Numbered from the stretch's first letter, positions 1-9,291 are shown. The stretch is 25,020 bases of DNA from Flavobacteriales bacterium UBA6772 (GCA_002453265.1 DKGK01000048.1:19076-44095); one strand, 5' to 3'. The notes: generated by a model from the letters alone, not told the origin. A program made the numbers and translations.

Positions 1-30
1 ACACCAAGTAGAAGGCCTAGATAAACAAAT

Positions 31-1485
31 ATGTTATACAGACTAAGTTTAATAAGCACCCTGTTTTTAGGATTAACAATACAAGCACAAAACCACATTG
101 ATGCTTTAAGATTTTCGCAAGAATCTCTTTGGGGTTCTGCTCGTTATGTTGCGATGGGTGGTGCATTTGGCTCACTTGGAGCAAACGGAAACACTTCTAG
201 TTCCAATCCTGCAGGAATAGCAACTTTTACAAACGGGCAGTTTTCTGGAAGTTTAAATCTAAACGAACTGAGTACTGATGGCTTTAGTTCAGAATCTACA
301 TTTAACTCTGGTAATTCATTTGCAAAAAAGAGTTCTGTTTCTATTCCTAATATAAATTATATAAGTGCTAACATTCTCGAACCAGGAATTGCTGGAGATT
401 GGGACAGAATAAATTTTGGTATAGGGTATAATAAACTAGCGGATTATAATAAGTCTATTCATTTAGAAGGAACAGGTAGCTACAATTCTCTTTCTAATCA
501 TATTTTGAGCGAAGCAGAAGGAACCACATACGATGGTTTAAATACACTTGGACAGCTAGCTTATTATACATACTTAATAGATACTACTGGGAACGAAATT
601 TCTTACAACAGTCCTTTAGAGTCAATTATAGGAAGAACACAAACCTATAAAAGTAGTACTTCTGGAAATAAAAATGAATTTTATTTAAGCTTTGGAAGTG
701 CCTACCAAAACAAACTATTCTTAGGGGCAACTATCGGTTTACCAACTATAGAATATAGAGAAAAAACAACTATTACAGAAGAGAACTTCATTTCGAATAT
801 AAATACGCCAATGCTTTTAAGAGCCTTCGACTACACTACAAACTTATCAGTAGAAGGGACTGGAATAAACTTAAAACTAGGTTTAATATATAAAATTGAT
901 GAGGCTATTAGATATGGATTTGCATTGCACACACCAACCTATTACGAAATACACGAAGAGTATTCTTCTTCAATGAATACAGTTTTCAGCGACTCTACGA
1001 ATTCTGCTGAATCGTATTTAGGCTTATTTGACTATGACTTGAGTAGCCCGTTTAAAATAATTAACAGTTTATCGTTTGTGATAAAAAAACGTGCTATAAT
1101 AAGTTTAGAGCATGAATATCTAGATTACTCAATGGCCAATATGAGCTCTAGTACTTACAGCTTCACAGATGAAAATGCAACAATTGAGAACTCTTATGCA
1201 AGTGCTAGTAATATAAAAATTGGAACAGAACTACGTGTACATCCACAAATGAGTTTACGTGCAGGTTATGCCTATTATGGAAATCCTCTTACCGACCCTA
1301 CCAAAGACGCAAGTAAAGAATATTTAACATTTGGCTTGGGCGTAAAAGTAAACCAATACTTCTTCGATTTGGCAATGGTAAACTCATATAGTCAAGACTA
1401 CCTAGATATTTACCCAAACTCAGAATCGGCTACACTAAATCATCAGAGTAGCCAACTACTTATTTCTGGAGGTTTTAAATTTTAA
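31..1485 (+). CDS. FadL/OmpP1-type outer membrane transport protein
   Basis: Predicted 484-residue outer membrane beta-barrel of the OmpP1/FadL/TodX group, whose members let hydrophobic compounds cross the outer membrane; the substrate here is unknown. Residues 1-20 form a signal peptide ending in QAQ. The mature N-terminus carries the family signature as seen in Bacteroidota (SARYVAMGGAFGSLG at residues 36-50, then NPAGIA at 59-64). The remainder has the alternating, aromatic-rich strand pattern of a barrel and ends in a terminal Phe (SGGFKF), as expected for barrel insertion. The start at 31 is the first Met and gives a complete signal peptide. A strong hairpin terminator begins about 15 nt after the stop. 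Family assignment is firm; the transported substrate and any gene symbol are not. Confidence 0.88.
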   Translation: MLYRLSLISTLFLGLTIQAQNHIDALRFSQESLWGSARYVAMGGAFGSLGANGNTSSSNPAGIATFTNGQFSGSLNLNELSTDGFSSESTFNSGNSFAKKSSVSIPNINYISANILEPGIAGDWDRINFGIGYNKLADYNKSIHLEGTGSYNSLSNHILSEAEGTTYDGLNTLGQLAYYTYLIDTTGNEISYNSPLESIIGRTQTYKSSTSGNKNEFYLSFGSAYQNKLFLGATIGLPTIEYREKTTITEENFISNINTPMLLRAFDYTTNLSVEGTGINLKLGLIYKIDEAIRYGFALHTPTYYEIHEEYSSSMNTVFSDSTNSAESYLGLFDYDLSSPFKIINSLSFVIKKRAIISLEHEYLDYSMANMSSSTYSFTDENATIENSYASASNIKIGTELRVHPQMSLRAGYAYYGNPLTDPTKDASKEYLTFGLGVKVNQYFFDLAMVNSYSQDYLDIYPNSESATLNHQSSQLLISGGFKF

Positions 1486-1500
1486 AAAACATAAGACACA

Positions 1501-1535
1501 AAAAAAAGGCTTACCAAATGGTAAGCCTTTTTTTT
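1501..1535. terminator. Symmetric intrinsic terminator between convergent genes
   Basis: The A-rich left arm with GGCTTACC (1501-1515), loop AAAT (1516-1519) and right arm GGTAAGCC followed by eight T (1520-1535) form a near-perfect hairpin. It has an A-tract on one side and a T-tract on the other, so it can end transcription from both the left (+) gene and the right (-) gene, whose stop is at 1554. Confidence 0.9.
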
Positions 1536-1553
1536 ATATCTAATCTAAGTTTG

Positions 1554-2306
1554 TTATTCTTCAACAACTCCAGCCATAACTTTATCAACCAATACACGAC
1601 CACAGTGTTCGCATACGATAACTTTTTTACGAGCTGCAATATCCATCTGTCTTTGTGGTGGCACAGAATTAAAACAGCCTCCACAAGCATCTCTAAGAAT
1701 TGGCACTACAGCAAGTCCATTTCTTACAGAACCTCTTAAACGCTTATAAGCATTAAGTAAACGCTCGTCTATTACTTTTTCAGCAACAACCGATTCTTTA
1801 CCTAACTTCTCTTCATCCTTTTTAGTTTCAGCTATAATACCGTCTAATTCAGAATTTTTGGCAGTTAAATCGTCAGAACGATCTTGTAAACGCATTTTAG
1901 CACCCGAAATAACATCCATTTTAGAAACTATAGAAGCTTTAGCTTCTTTAATTCTCTTTTCTGATAATTCGATTTCTAAAGTTTGAAATTCAATTTCTTT
2001 GTTTAAAGAATCAAATTCACGATTGTTACGAATATTCTTTAACTGTTCTTCGTATTTAGTGATCAAAGTTTTAGAATCTATCATTAAAGATTCCTTTTCT
2101 TTTATAGACCCATCGAATGTAGCTATTTCTTCATTAATGTTAGCTACACGAGTTTGCAAACCTGCAATCTCGTCTTCTAAATCTTGAACTTCTAGTGGTA
2201 ATTCACCACGTAAAATTTTAATCTTATCGATTTCAGTGTCTATAGATTGAAGTTTATATAGAGCAACTAGCTTTTCTTCAACAGTAGATTGTTTTGCTTT
2301 AGCCAT
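1554..2306 (-). CDS. Coiled-coil protein with C-terminal C4 zinc ribbon
   Basis: A 250-residue protein of the widespread C4-type zinc-ribbon family (CT398/zf-RING_7 type). Residues about 10-195 are a long, highly charged helical hairpin with heptad-like spacing. The C-terminus holds two CxxC knuckles at C208/C211 and C232/C235 that would bind one zinc ion. No enzymatic residues are visible. Homologues are thought to bind nucleic acid or act as adaptors, but the role is not settled. The gene starts 3 nt after the stop of the Nif3-type gene, so the two are almost certainly co-transcribed; this pairing recurs in Bacteroidota, which suggests a joint function. A bidirectional terminator lies just past its stop. 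Confidence 0.88.
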   Translation of the reverse strand: MAKAKQSTVEEKLVALYKLQSIDTEIDKIKILRGELPLEVQDLEDEIAGLQTRVANINEEIATFDGSIKEKESLMIDSKTLITKYEEQLKNIRNNREFDSLNKEIEFQTLEIELSEKRIKEAKASIVSKMDVISGAKMRLQDRSDDLTAKNSELDGIIAETKKDEEKLGKESVVAEKVIDERLLNAYKRLRGSVRNGLAVVPILRDACGGCFNSVPPQRQMDIAARKKVIVCEHCGRVLVDKVMAGVVEE

Positions 2307-2309
2307 TTT

Positions 2310-3404
2310 TTATAGATAATTGATAGGATTGGTATTTACCTCGGATAAATGAACTGCAAATTTAGGGAATTTTTCGCTAAGAAAATCAGCAATTAAGTCC
2401 TTAGTATATTGTTCACTTTCATAATGCCCTACATCGGCAATAATAATCTTGTTTTCTGCGTCAAAAAACTCGTGGTATTTAAAATCACCCGTCACAAAAG
2501 CATCAGCACCAGAGCGAATTGCAGCTTGTAAAAGAAAACTTCCAGAGCCGCCGCAAATTGCAACTTTTTCAATCTTTTTAGCATTTAAATTAGTGTATCG
2601 AATACCGTCAGCATTTAAGCTATTTTTCAAACCATGTAAAAAATCCAATGAATTTTGTCCTTCCGAAAGCTCACCAATCATCCCAGAACCTACATTTTGA
2701 TTTGCATTTGCAATATTTAGCACACTGTAAGCAACTTCTTCGTATGGATGTGCTTTTTTCAAGGCAGAAATAACCATCGACGACATATATGAAGGAAATA
2801 TAATTTCAATTCTTTCTTCTTCTACAACCTTTCTTATTCCTTTTTCTCCAATTACTGGATTAGAATTTTGAGATCCTTTAAAAGTTCCTTTTCCGGAAAC
2901 CGTAAAACTACATTCGCTGTACTCCCCAAAACTTCCTGCACCTACAGAATAAAGAGCTTCCCTTATAGTTTCCGCATTTTCTGAAGGAACATATGTAATC
3001 AATTGCTTTATAACATCCTTTTTAGGCACTAATACTTTAGTATTTATTAAGCCTATTTTGTCTGCAAGCATTTTATTTACACCTGTATGAACATTATCTA
3101 AATTAGTGTGAATTGCATAAATAGCTATATCGTTTTTGATCGCTTTAAGCACAGTACGTTCTACATAATTTTTACCCGTAAAACTTTTTAAACCTTTAAA
3201 AACGATTGGGTGATGAGATACAATGGCATTACAACCTTTTTCTATCGCCTCGTCAACTACACTTTCTACACAATCTAAACTCACTAAAACTCCAGTAAGT
3301 TCTACAGAGCGATCTCCTACTATTAAGCCACAATTGTCGTAAGACTCCTGATAAGCTAGTGGAGCCCATTGTTCTAAACAATTACACAGTTCTTTTAATA
3401 TCAT
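2310..3404 (-). CDS. Nif3-like dinuclear metal centre protein (YqfO type)
   Basis: A 364-residue member of the NIF3/DUF34 family, which forms a toroidal hexamer with a two-metal site in each subunit; proposed roles include GTP cyclohydrolase I-like and metal-insertase activity, and none is established here. Metal-ligand motifs are present: SHHP at 63-66, HTNLDN at 99-104, and GHYESE at 326-331. Residues roughly 130-230 are an inserted PII/CutA-like domain, which explains the length compared with about 250 residues for the short family members, and matches B. subtilis YqfO architecture. It is the first gene of a two-gene operon with the zinc-ribbon protein and is divergent from lpxK, sharing a 73-bp intergenic region. 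Confidence 0.9.
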   Translation of the reverse strand: MILKELCNCLEQWAPLAYQESYDNCGLIVGDRSVELTGVLVSLDCVESVVDEAIEKGCNAIVSHHPIVFKGLKSFTGKNYVERTVLKAIKNDIAIYAIHTNLDNVHTGVNKMLADKIGLINTKVLVPKKDVIKQLITYVPSENAETIREALYSVGAGSFGEYSECSFTVSGKGTFKGSQNSNPVIGEKGIRKVVEEERIEIIFPSYMSSMVISALKKAHPYEEVAYSVLNIANANQNVGSGMIGELSEGQNSLDFLHGLKNSLNADGIRYTNLNAKKIEKVAICGGSGSFLLQAAIRSGADAFVTGDFKYHEFFDAENKIIIADVGHYESEQYTKDLIADFLSEKFPKFAVHLSEVNTNPINYL

Positions 3405-3465
3405 GAAATATAAATTTTAAGCAAAATAATGGTTTTTTTCCAATAGCAATCATCAATAGATTATG

Positions 3466-3473
3466 TATTTTCG
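3466..3473 (+). promoter_or_regulatory. Possible -7 box for lpxK, 4 nt before its ATG
   Basis: TATTTTCG resembles the Bacteroidota -7 consensus TAnnTTTG (one mismatch). It ends 4 nt before the chosen lpxK ATG at 3478, so transcription would begin at or near the start codon. No clear -33 TTG is visible at the usual spacing. The in-frame ATG at 3463 overlaps this box, which is one reason not to use it as the start. Confidence 0.35.
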
Positions 3474-3477
3474 AAAA

Positions 3478-4515
3478 ATGAACTTTCTTAAAATCATATT
3501 AAGTCCTTTTACTGTTATTTATTGGGCAATAACTTCAATTAGAAATACTTGTTTCAATATTGGTTTACTGAAACAATATACCTCCTCTATTCCTTTAATT
3601 AGCATTGGAAACTTAAGTATGGGAGGAACTGGAAAAACACCTCATGTAGCTTATGTTTTAGACTTATTATCTAATTATAATACCGCAGTAATTAGTCGTG
3701 GTTATGGCAGAGAAGGATCTGAATTAATTGAGGGCAATATTTTAACCCACAATGCGAGAGATTTAGGTGACGAACCTATGGAGCTTTTGAGTAAGTTTGA
3801 AAGTCCAACATTTAAAATGATTGTTGATGGCAACAGAAAAAGAGCTTTAAGATACTTAGAAGACCACAAAAGCAAAACAACTATTGTGCTTTTAGACGAC
3901 GGTTTTCAGCATCAATATGCAAATCGTAATCTGAATATTATACTAAGCGATTATAACAAACCCTTTTACACAGATTTTATAGTTCCCTTAGGAACACTTC
4001 GTGAGTCGAGAATTGGAGCTAAACGTGCAGATGTAATTATAATTACAAAATGTAAGACTACATTGAGTTTTGAAGAAAAGAAAACTATTAAAGCGCGTAT
4101 TTCTAAGTATTCTAAAGCTGTAGTTTACTTTTCCGAAATCAGTTACAAAGATTTTAAAAATACGCACTTACAAAAAATTGACTTTAACAAAAACTACTTA
4201 TTAATTACAGGTATAGCGAATCCTAAACCAATTTACGAATACCTTTCGAAACAAAACATTAACTTTGAAGCTGTTTCCTTTTCCGATCATCATAATTTTA
4301 GCAATAAAGACATTGAGTATATTAAAACGAAAAGCAATGATTTCGACGGAATTATTACAACAGAAAAAGATTGGATGCGACTTAAAGAAACAAAATTACA
4401 GTCACTTATTAAAATAGAAATATTTCGACTTGAAATTGGCATTACTTTTATTGATAAGGAAGATGCCAAACACTTCAATCACATAATAAAAAAAACACTA
4501 AACATATCAAAATGA
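3478..4515 (+). CDS. lpxK: Tetraacyldisaccharide 4'-kinase
   Basis: A 345-residue LpxK, the inner-membrane kinase that phosphorylates the 4' position of tetraacyldisaccharide-1-phosphate to give lipid IVA. The N-terminal hydrophobic helix (residues about 4-20) is the family membrane anchor. The P-loop SMGGTGKT lies at residues 47-54, followed by ISRGYGR and the LLDDGFQH motif, all typical of LpxK. I start it at 3478 (MNFLKI) rather than at the in-frame ATG five codons upstream, because the shorter form begins where homologues do and the upstream ATG overlaps a promoter-like box. Its TGA overlaps the next gene's ATG (ATGA), giving translational coupling. Two other lipid A genes, lpxH and lpxB, are in the window. 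Confidence 0.93.
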   Translation: MNFLKIILSPFTVIYWAITSIRNTCFNIGLLKQYTSSIPLISIGNLSMGGTGKTPHVAYVLDLLSNYNTAVISRGYGREGSELIEGNILTHNARDLGDEPMELLSKFESPTFKMIVDGNRKRALRYLEDHKSKTTIVLLDDGFQHQYANRNLNIILSDYNKPFYTDFIVPLGTLRESRIGAKRADVIIITKCKTTLSFEEKKTIKARISKYSKAVVYFSEISYKDFKNTHLQKIDFNKNYLLITGIANPKPIYEYLSKQNINFEAVSFSDHHNFSNKDIEYIKTKSNDFDGIITTEKDWMRLKETKLQSLIKIEIFRLEIGITFIDKEDAKHFNHIIKKTLNISK

Positions 4516-5882
4516 AAAACTTACTTTACTTATTAATCAGTGTAATTAGCATAAACACCTATGCCCAATCAGGAGAAAACTTAGAACTTCTTTACCATTG
4601 GAGCGATGACAATTTAGTAGGTTCTGCTGTATTCAACAACACCTACAATGAAATTTGGGGTGTAGTAGTTAACGATAGGGAATTTGCAATTATTGGCTCT
4701 ACTGCAGGAACCCATATTTTTGATGTTACTGACCCTACAAACAGCGAACAAGTTCAATTTATAGCGGGTGAAGATTTCGGTCCAGCAATCATACACAGAG
4801 ATTACCACGATCGCAATGGGTATTTATATGCTGTAAGCGACGAAGGGAGTAGCTCTTTACAAATAATAGACATTCAACAATTACCAGACACCGCAATTGT
4901 TGTTTACGATTCTAATGAATTAATTCTTAGTTCTCACAATATTTTTATTGATGAAAAACTAAATACCTTGTATGCTTGTAATGTAAAAATACCCGGATCT
5001 GGTTGGGGTTCAACTTCTTTGGTTCTATTTGATATAAACGACCCTATAAATCCTGTTCATTTATTAGATTACGAAGTACCTGGTACAGGATATGGCGTAC
5101 ATGATATGTGGGTAAGAAACGATACTGCTTTTTTAAATAATGGTGGAGATGGTTTGTTTGTTGTTGATTTTTCTGATTTAAACTCACCTCAATTAATTGG
5201 GTCTCTTACAGAATATCCAGACAAAGGATATAACCACTCTGGTTGGCCAACGGAAGATATGCAAACTTATATTATGGCGGATGAAGACTGGGGTTACGAC
5301 ATGAAAGTTTTAGACATTAGTAGCTTATCAGACATTAGTGTAACAACAACATTCAACCCAGAAGTACACCCAAATTCTATTGCTCATAATCAAATTGTAA
5401 AAGGAGATTATGTTTACGTATCCTCTTACCATGATGGTTTACAGGTTTATAACATTTCGGATCCGAGCAACCCAACAAAAACGGCAAGCTTTAGTACTTA
5501 TTTACTAAACGACCATGGAAATACTTACCACGGTGCTTGGGGAGTTTACCCATTATTGCCCTCTGGAAATATTTTAATTTCTGATATGCAGTATGGATTG
5601 TATGTAGTTGCTCCTAATGTGAATTTTGGAACGGAAACTATTATGGATGAGGAACTAAATATTTATCCTAATCCAGCTCAAACAGAAGTCAGATTCCAAC
5701 TACTAGAAGGAGAAACTACACTAGCTATTTCTATCTTTGATTGTCAGGGGAAAGAAGCAGTCAAAACAAACGTTTCCAGAGACCATAATTCTCTAGATAT
5801 ATCAAAATTAAAAGCAGGGATTTACTTTGTAAAAGCACAAGGAAAAGAAACTGTTTACCAACAAAAACTTATCGTGAAATAG
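4512..5882 (+). CDS. Secreted LVIVD-repeat (choice-of-anchor B) protein with T9SS sorting domain
   Basis: A 456-residue exported protein. The signal peptide is residues 1-18 (ending TYAQ). The body is a run of beta-propeller-like repeats, each with a pattern like LxVxDISDPxNP (for example LFDINDPINP, VYNISDPSNP), matching the choice-of-anchor B/LVIVD family. From about residue 380 there is a type A T9SS sorting domain: NIYPNPA, then a region ending LKAGIYFVKA and QKLIVK. Such proteins cross the outer membrane through the gliding/T9SS machinery and are attached to the surface or released. The biochemical role is unknown. It overlaps lpxK by 4 nt, an odd partner for a lipid A gene; this may be only operon packing. 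Confidence 0.88.
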   Translation: MKNLLYLLISVISINTYAQSGENLELLYHWSDDNLVGSAVFNNTYNEIWGVVVNDREFAIIGSTAGTHIFDVTDPTNSEQVQFIAGEDFGPAIIHRDYHDRNGYLYAVSDEGSSSLQIIDIQQLPDTAIVVYDSNELILSSHNIFIDEKLNTLYACNVKIPGSGWGSTSLVLFDINDPINPVHLLDYEVPGTGYGVHDMWVRNDTAFLNNGGDGLFVVDFSDLNSPQLIGSLTEYPDKGYNHSGWPTEDMQTYIMADEDWGYDMKVLDISSLSDISVTTTFNPEVHPNSIAHNQIVKGDYVYVSSYHDGLQVYNISDPSNPTKTASFSTYLLNDHGNTYHGAWGVYPLLPSGNILISDMQYGLYVVAPNVNFGTETIMDEELNIYPNPAQTEVRFQLLEGETTLAISIFDCQGKEAVKTNVSRDHNSLDISKLKAGIYFVKAQGKETVYQQKLIVK

Positions 5883-5908
5883 TGGTCGAAATCACCAATC
5901 ACTTTTTG

Positions 5909-5918
5909 TATATTTACG
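5909..5918 (+). promoter_or_regulatory. Possible -7 box for gatB
   Basis: TATATTTACG, 18 nt before the gatB ATG, partly matches TAnnTTTG. I see no convincing -33 TTG at the expected distance. It lies in the only sizeable gap (54 nt) in this stretch of the + strand gene run. Confidence 0.3.
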
Positions 5919-5936
5919 TCCAAATTTTTGAGAATT

Positions 5937-7391
5937 ATGTCGATTGATTATACGAAGTACGAAACAGTTATAGGATTAGAAATTCACGTGCAATTAAACA
6001 CGCTTAGTAAAGCGTATTGTTCGGATTCTACTAAATATGGCTCTGCCCCAAACACACACGTTAGTCCAATTTCGTTAGGCCATCCTGGAACTTTACCAGT
6101 ATCGAATGCTAAAGTATTAGAATCTGCGGTAAAATTAGGAATAGCCCTAAAATGTGATATTCGTGAACGAAATGAATATGCTAGAAAAAACTATTTTTAT
6201 GCCGATTTACCTAAAGGGTATCAAATAACACAAGATAAAACCCCTATATGCGATGGTGGGTTTATTTATGTTACCGATAAAGAAGGAAACCCAAAACGCA
6301 TCGATCTTACCCGTATTCACATGGAAGAAGATGCAGGTAAAAGTATTCACGATATAGATCCTTTCGATTCGTTAATTGACCTTAACCGTGCAGGTGTAGC
6401 TTTATTAGAAATTGTAACTGAACCCGTTTTACGCTCAGGAGAAGAAGCTTATAGTTTTGTAACTGAGATAAGGAAATTAGTACGTTATCTGGATGTTTGT
6501 GATGGAAATATGGACGAAGGTTCAATGCGATGCGATGCTAATATTTCTGTTCGTTTAAAAGGTGAAACCGACTTAAGAAATCGTGTGGAGGTTAAGAACA
6601 TGAACTCGATTAGAAATGTTCAAAAAGCTATTGAGCTAGAAGAAAAAAGACAAATTGAAGTTTATGAGAACAACGGAGAAGTTGATCAAGAAACAAGAAA
6701 CTTCAATGCCGCAAAAAACGAAACTTCAGTTTTGCGTTCTAAAGAAGATGCTCATGATTACAGATACTTTCCAGAACCAGACCTCTCTCCTATTCTAATT
6801 CCAGAAAGTTATATAAGTGAAATAAAAGCTGGTTTGCCAGCACTACCAGAAGAGCTTTACACAAAATACACCAAAGAATATAGCCTTTCTGATTATGATG
6901 CGCGAAACCTTACAGATACCAAAGGAATTGCATTGTATTTTGAAGACATCTTAAAAACTACTAAGGAATATAAGATGGCTGCTAATATTGTTATGGGACC
7001 TATAAAATCTTACCTTAACGAAAAAGCAATTGCTATAGATGATCTTAATATTGAAGCATCTAGAATTAGCGAACTGATAAACTTAATTAAAGGTGGGAAG
7101 ATCTCGAGCTCTAAAGCGAGTAAACAATTATTCCCTTTGATGATAAAGCATCCAGAAATAAGTCCTTTACAATTAGCAGAAGAAAATCAGCTGATTCAAG
7201 ATTCTGACAGTGATGCTATTTTAGGCTTTGTGAAAGAATCAATTGCTAAGTTCCCAGAAAAAGCAGAAGCTTATAAAGGCGGAAAGAAAAATCTACTTGG
7301 TTTATTTATGGGCGAAGTAATGAAACTTTCTCGAGGTAAAGCAGATCCTAAGTCAACCAACCAACTTTTAAGAGAAGAACTTGAAAAATAA
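5937..7391 (+). CDS. gatB: Aspartyl/glutamyl-tRNA amidotransferase subunit B
   Basis: A 484-residue GatB. With GatA and GatC it converts Glu-tRNA(Gln) and/or Asp-tRNA(Asn) to the amidated forms; GatB binds the tRNA and carries the kinase/transamidase site. Visible motifs are VIGLEIHVQL near the N-terminus, GHPGTLPV, RKNYFYADLPKGYQI, EDAGKS, the DxNRAGVALLEIVTEP block, and a C-terminal YqeY-like helical domain ending in a GKADPKS region. An upstream in-frame TTG at 5928 adds three codons, but the ATG at 5937 (MSIDYTKYE) is the natural start. gatA and gatC are not in the window. The next gene begins 4 nt after the stop. Confidence 0.97.
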   Translation: MSIDYTKYETVIGLEIHVQLNTLSKAYCSDSTKYGSAPNTHVSPISLGHPGTLPVSNAKVLESAVKLGIALKCDIRERNEYARKNYFYADLPKGYQITQDKTPICDGGFIYVTDKEGNPKRIDLTRIHMEEDAGKSIHDIDPFDSLIDLNRAGVALLEIVTEPVLRSGEEAYSFVTEIRKLVRYLDVCDGNMDEGSMRCDANISVRLKGETDLRNRVEVKNMNSIRNVQKAIELEEKRQIEVYENNGEVDQETRNFNAAKNETSVLRSKEDAHDYRYFPEPDLSPILIPESYISEIKAGLPALPEELYTKYTKEYSLSDYDARNLTDTKGIALYFEDILKTTKEYKMAANIVMGPIKSYLNEKAIAIDDLNIEASRISELINLIKGGKISSSKASKQLFPLMIKHPEISPLQLAEENQLIQDSDSDAILGFVKESIAKFPEKAEAYKGGKKNLLGLFMGEVMKLSRGKADPKSTNQLLREELEK

Positions 7392-7395
7392 TTTT

Positions 7396-8508
7396 ATGCG
7401 TATATTAATTTCTGCTTTTATTGCATTAAGTATTTTCTTTTCAGCATGCCAATGCAAGCTTAAAGCGCCAGAAGGTGACTTTACTATACATGGAGAAGTT
7501 GCTGGAGTGGACACTATTATTTTTGAAAAGATAGAAGCAAATGAATTATTATTAATTGATACTTTATTTGCAATTGATGGCGAATTTGTAGCAGCAAATA
7601 CCTTAGAAGGATCTGCTTTTTTTTTGCTAAGAACGATCAAAGGTGAAGGAATAAATCTTTTAATAGAAAAAGGTGAAAGACTAGAAATTGGAGGTTCGAT
7701 AGATGGTTGGGGAGAAAACTACACCGTTTCAGGGTCAAAGGGTTCAGACTTAATATATGAGCTTAATCAAAAATTAAACACTTTTGAAATTATAATTGAT
7801 GCCATTTACGATGAAGCAAAAGAAGCTCAAAAAGAAGATTTCATTGCGATACAAAACAATTTTAACTTAGCATTTGAGGAGCATACAAACTATTTAAAAT
7901 CATTTATTGATAGTAATTTAGAATCTAAAGTTTCTATCCTCGCCCTTTTTCAATCTGTTAAAGGAGATAATATTTTAAACCTACAAAATGATTATACGTA
8001 TTACAAAAAGGTAAATGATCATTTTAAAACGAACTGGCCATCATCATCTCACAGTAAATTATTAACTGAAATATTAGGACTTGCATATGCTCCAGACTTC
8101 AGTATGGAAAATATTAAGGGCGATAGCATTTCCCTAAGCGATTACAAAGGTAAAGTGATTTTACTCGATTTTTGGGCATCTTGGTGTAAACCATGTCGTT
8201 TAGCAAACCCACAAATGGTAGCACTCTATAAAGAGTTTCATGAAAAAGGATTAGAAATAATTAGCATTTCTTTAGATGGATCTACGCAACAGAGTACCGC
8301 AAAACAAGACTGGGTAAAGGCCGTAAAAGAAGATAATCTTACCTGGGAGCAAGTGAGCGAATTAAAAGGATGGGAGTCTGAAATACGTAATTTATATGAT
8401 TTCAGAAGCATACCTTATACAGTTCTTATTGATGTAGATGGTAGAATTATAGGGCAAAACCTAGATGAATTTAGTTTAGAAGCTAAAATAGCAGAACTTT
8501 TAAATTAA
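7396..8508 (+). CDS. TlpA-like thioredoxin lipoprotein with N-terminal DUF4369-type domain
   Basis: A 370-residue envelope thiol-disulfide oxidoreductase. The N-terminus is a lipoprotein signal with lipobox FSAC (acylated Cys18, followed by Cys20). The region to about residue 110 resembles the beta-rich DUF4369 domain that precedes many Bacteroidota TlpA proteins, and a helical linker follows. The C-terminal thioredoxin domain has the active site WCKPC (Cys264/Cys267) and the cis-Pro motif SIPYT. The likely role is reducing disulfides on periplasmic proteins; the partner is unknown. An in-frame TTG at 7381 would overlap gatB; the ATG at 7396 gives a proper signal and lies 4 nt past gatB, so I prefer it. 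Confidence 0.9.
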   Translation: MRILISAFIALSIFFSACQCKLKAPEGDFTIHGEVAGVDTIIFEKIEANELLLIDTLFAIDGEFVAANTLEGSAFFLLRTIKGEGINLLIEKGERLEIGGSIDGWGENYTVSGSKGSDLIYELNQKLNTFEIIIDAIYDEAKEAQKEDFIAIQNNFNLAFEEHTNYLKSFIDSNLESKVSILALFQSVKGDNILNLQNDYTYYKKVNDHFKTNWPSSSHSKLLTEILGLAYAPDFSMENIKGDSISLSDYKGKVILLDFWASWCKPCRLANPQMVALYKEFHEKGLEIISISLDGSTQQSTAKQDWVKAVKEDNLTWEQVSELKGWESEIRNLYDFRSIPYTVLIDVDGRIIGQNLDEFSLEAKIAELLN

Positions 8509-8511
8509 ATA

Positions 8512-9291
8512 ATGGTTCCTAAAACTAAAATATATTTCGCCTCAGACTTTCATCTTGGAGCTCCAAATCACAAAAAAAGCTTGGAGCGAGAAAGGCTTAT
8601 AATATCTTGGTTAAACAAGATAAAAGAAGACGCTGCAGAAATATATTTAGTAGGCGATATATTCGATTTTTGGTACGAATGGAAACAAGCAGTTCCTAAA
8701 GGTCATGTAAGAATTTTAGGAAAGCTCGCAGAAATTTGTGATGCTGGAATACCTGTACATTTTTTCACTGGAAATCATGATATTTGGACTTTTGGTTATC
8801 TGGAAAAAGAAGTAGGTATGAAGGTTTACAGAAATCCTATACAGGTAAATCTACAAGGAAAATCATGTTTTATTGGTCATGGCGATGGTTTAGGCCCTGG
8901 AGATTACAAATACAAACAGCTTAAAAAGGTGTTCACTTCTGGAATTTGTCAGTGGTTATTTTCTAGACTACATCCTAATGCTTCATTTGGTATAGCCAAC
9001 TATTTTTCTAGTAAAAGTAGAATTGCTAACAAAGAACAAGATGCCATTTTTAATGGCGAAGAAAATGAATGGCTAGTAGATTACTCAAAAGAAATACTCG
9101 AAAAAACATATTACGACTATTTTATCTTTGGGCATAGACACCTCCCTTTAGAAATTAAGCTTTCTAAAACAAGTACGTATATTAATTTAGGAGAATGGCT
9201 GACATATAACTCATTTGGAGTTCTAGAAAATGGAGAGTTTGAGTTAAAATTCTATAATTCAACTTTTACAAAAGCAATTAATTTACAATAG
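8512..9291 (+). CDS. lpxH: UDP-2,3-diacylglucosamine pyrophosphatase (LpxH-type metallophosphoesterase)
   Basis: A 259-residue calcineurin-like phosphoesterase that by homology hydrolyses UDP-2,3-diacylglucosamine to lipid X and UMP, at the inner face of the inner membrane. The metal-binding set is complete: SDFHLG (Asp12, His14), VGDIFDFW (Asp49), GNHD (88-91 region), GHGD (His123, Asp125) and GHRH near residue 208. LpxH-specific features are the FDFWYEW segment and a helical insertion after GHGDGLGPGDYKYK. Together with lpxK and lpxB in this window it supports a standard Raetz pathway. The exact paralogue class is inferred from the motifs alone. It ends 1 nt before the next gene. Confidence 0.88.
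   Translation: MVPKTKIYFASDFHLGAPNHKKSLERERLIISWLNKIKEDAAEIYLVGDIFDFWYEWKQAVPKGHVRILGKLAEICDAGIPVHFFTGNHDIWTFGYLEKEVGMKVYRNPIQVNLQGKSCFIGHGDGLGPGDYKYKQLKKVFTSGICQWLFSRLHPNASFGIANYFSSKSRIANKEQDAIFNGEENEWLVDYSKEILEKTYYDYFIFGHRHLPLEIKLSKTSTYINLGEWLTYNSFGVLENGEFELKFYNSTFTKAINLQ

Noticed and set aside
1..46. End of an upstream gene at the left edge
   Set aside because: Two frames are possible: one stops at 22-24 (ending RRPR) and the other at 44-46, inside the porin frame. With so few codons I cannot choose or identify a gene.
1518..1739. A 73-codon open frame on the + strand
   Set aside because: It starts within the terminator hairpin and runs antisense to the zinc-ribbon gene; low-complexity sequence, no domain.
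3463..3477. Upstream ATG of lpxK (MYFRK extension)
   Set aside because: It overlaps a promoter-like box, and the ATG at 3478 begins where LpxK homologues usually do.
5928..5936. TTG start three codons upstream for gatB
   Set aside because: The ATG at 5937 gives the normal GatB N-terminus.
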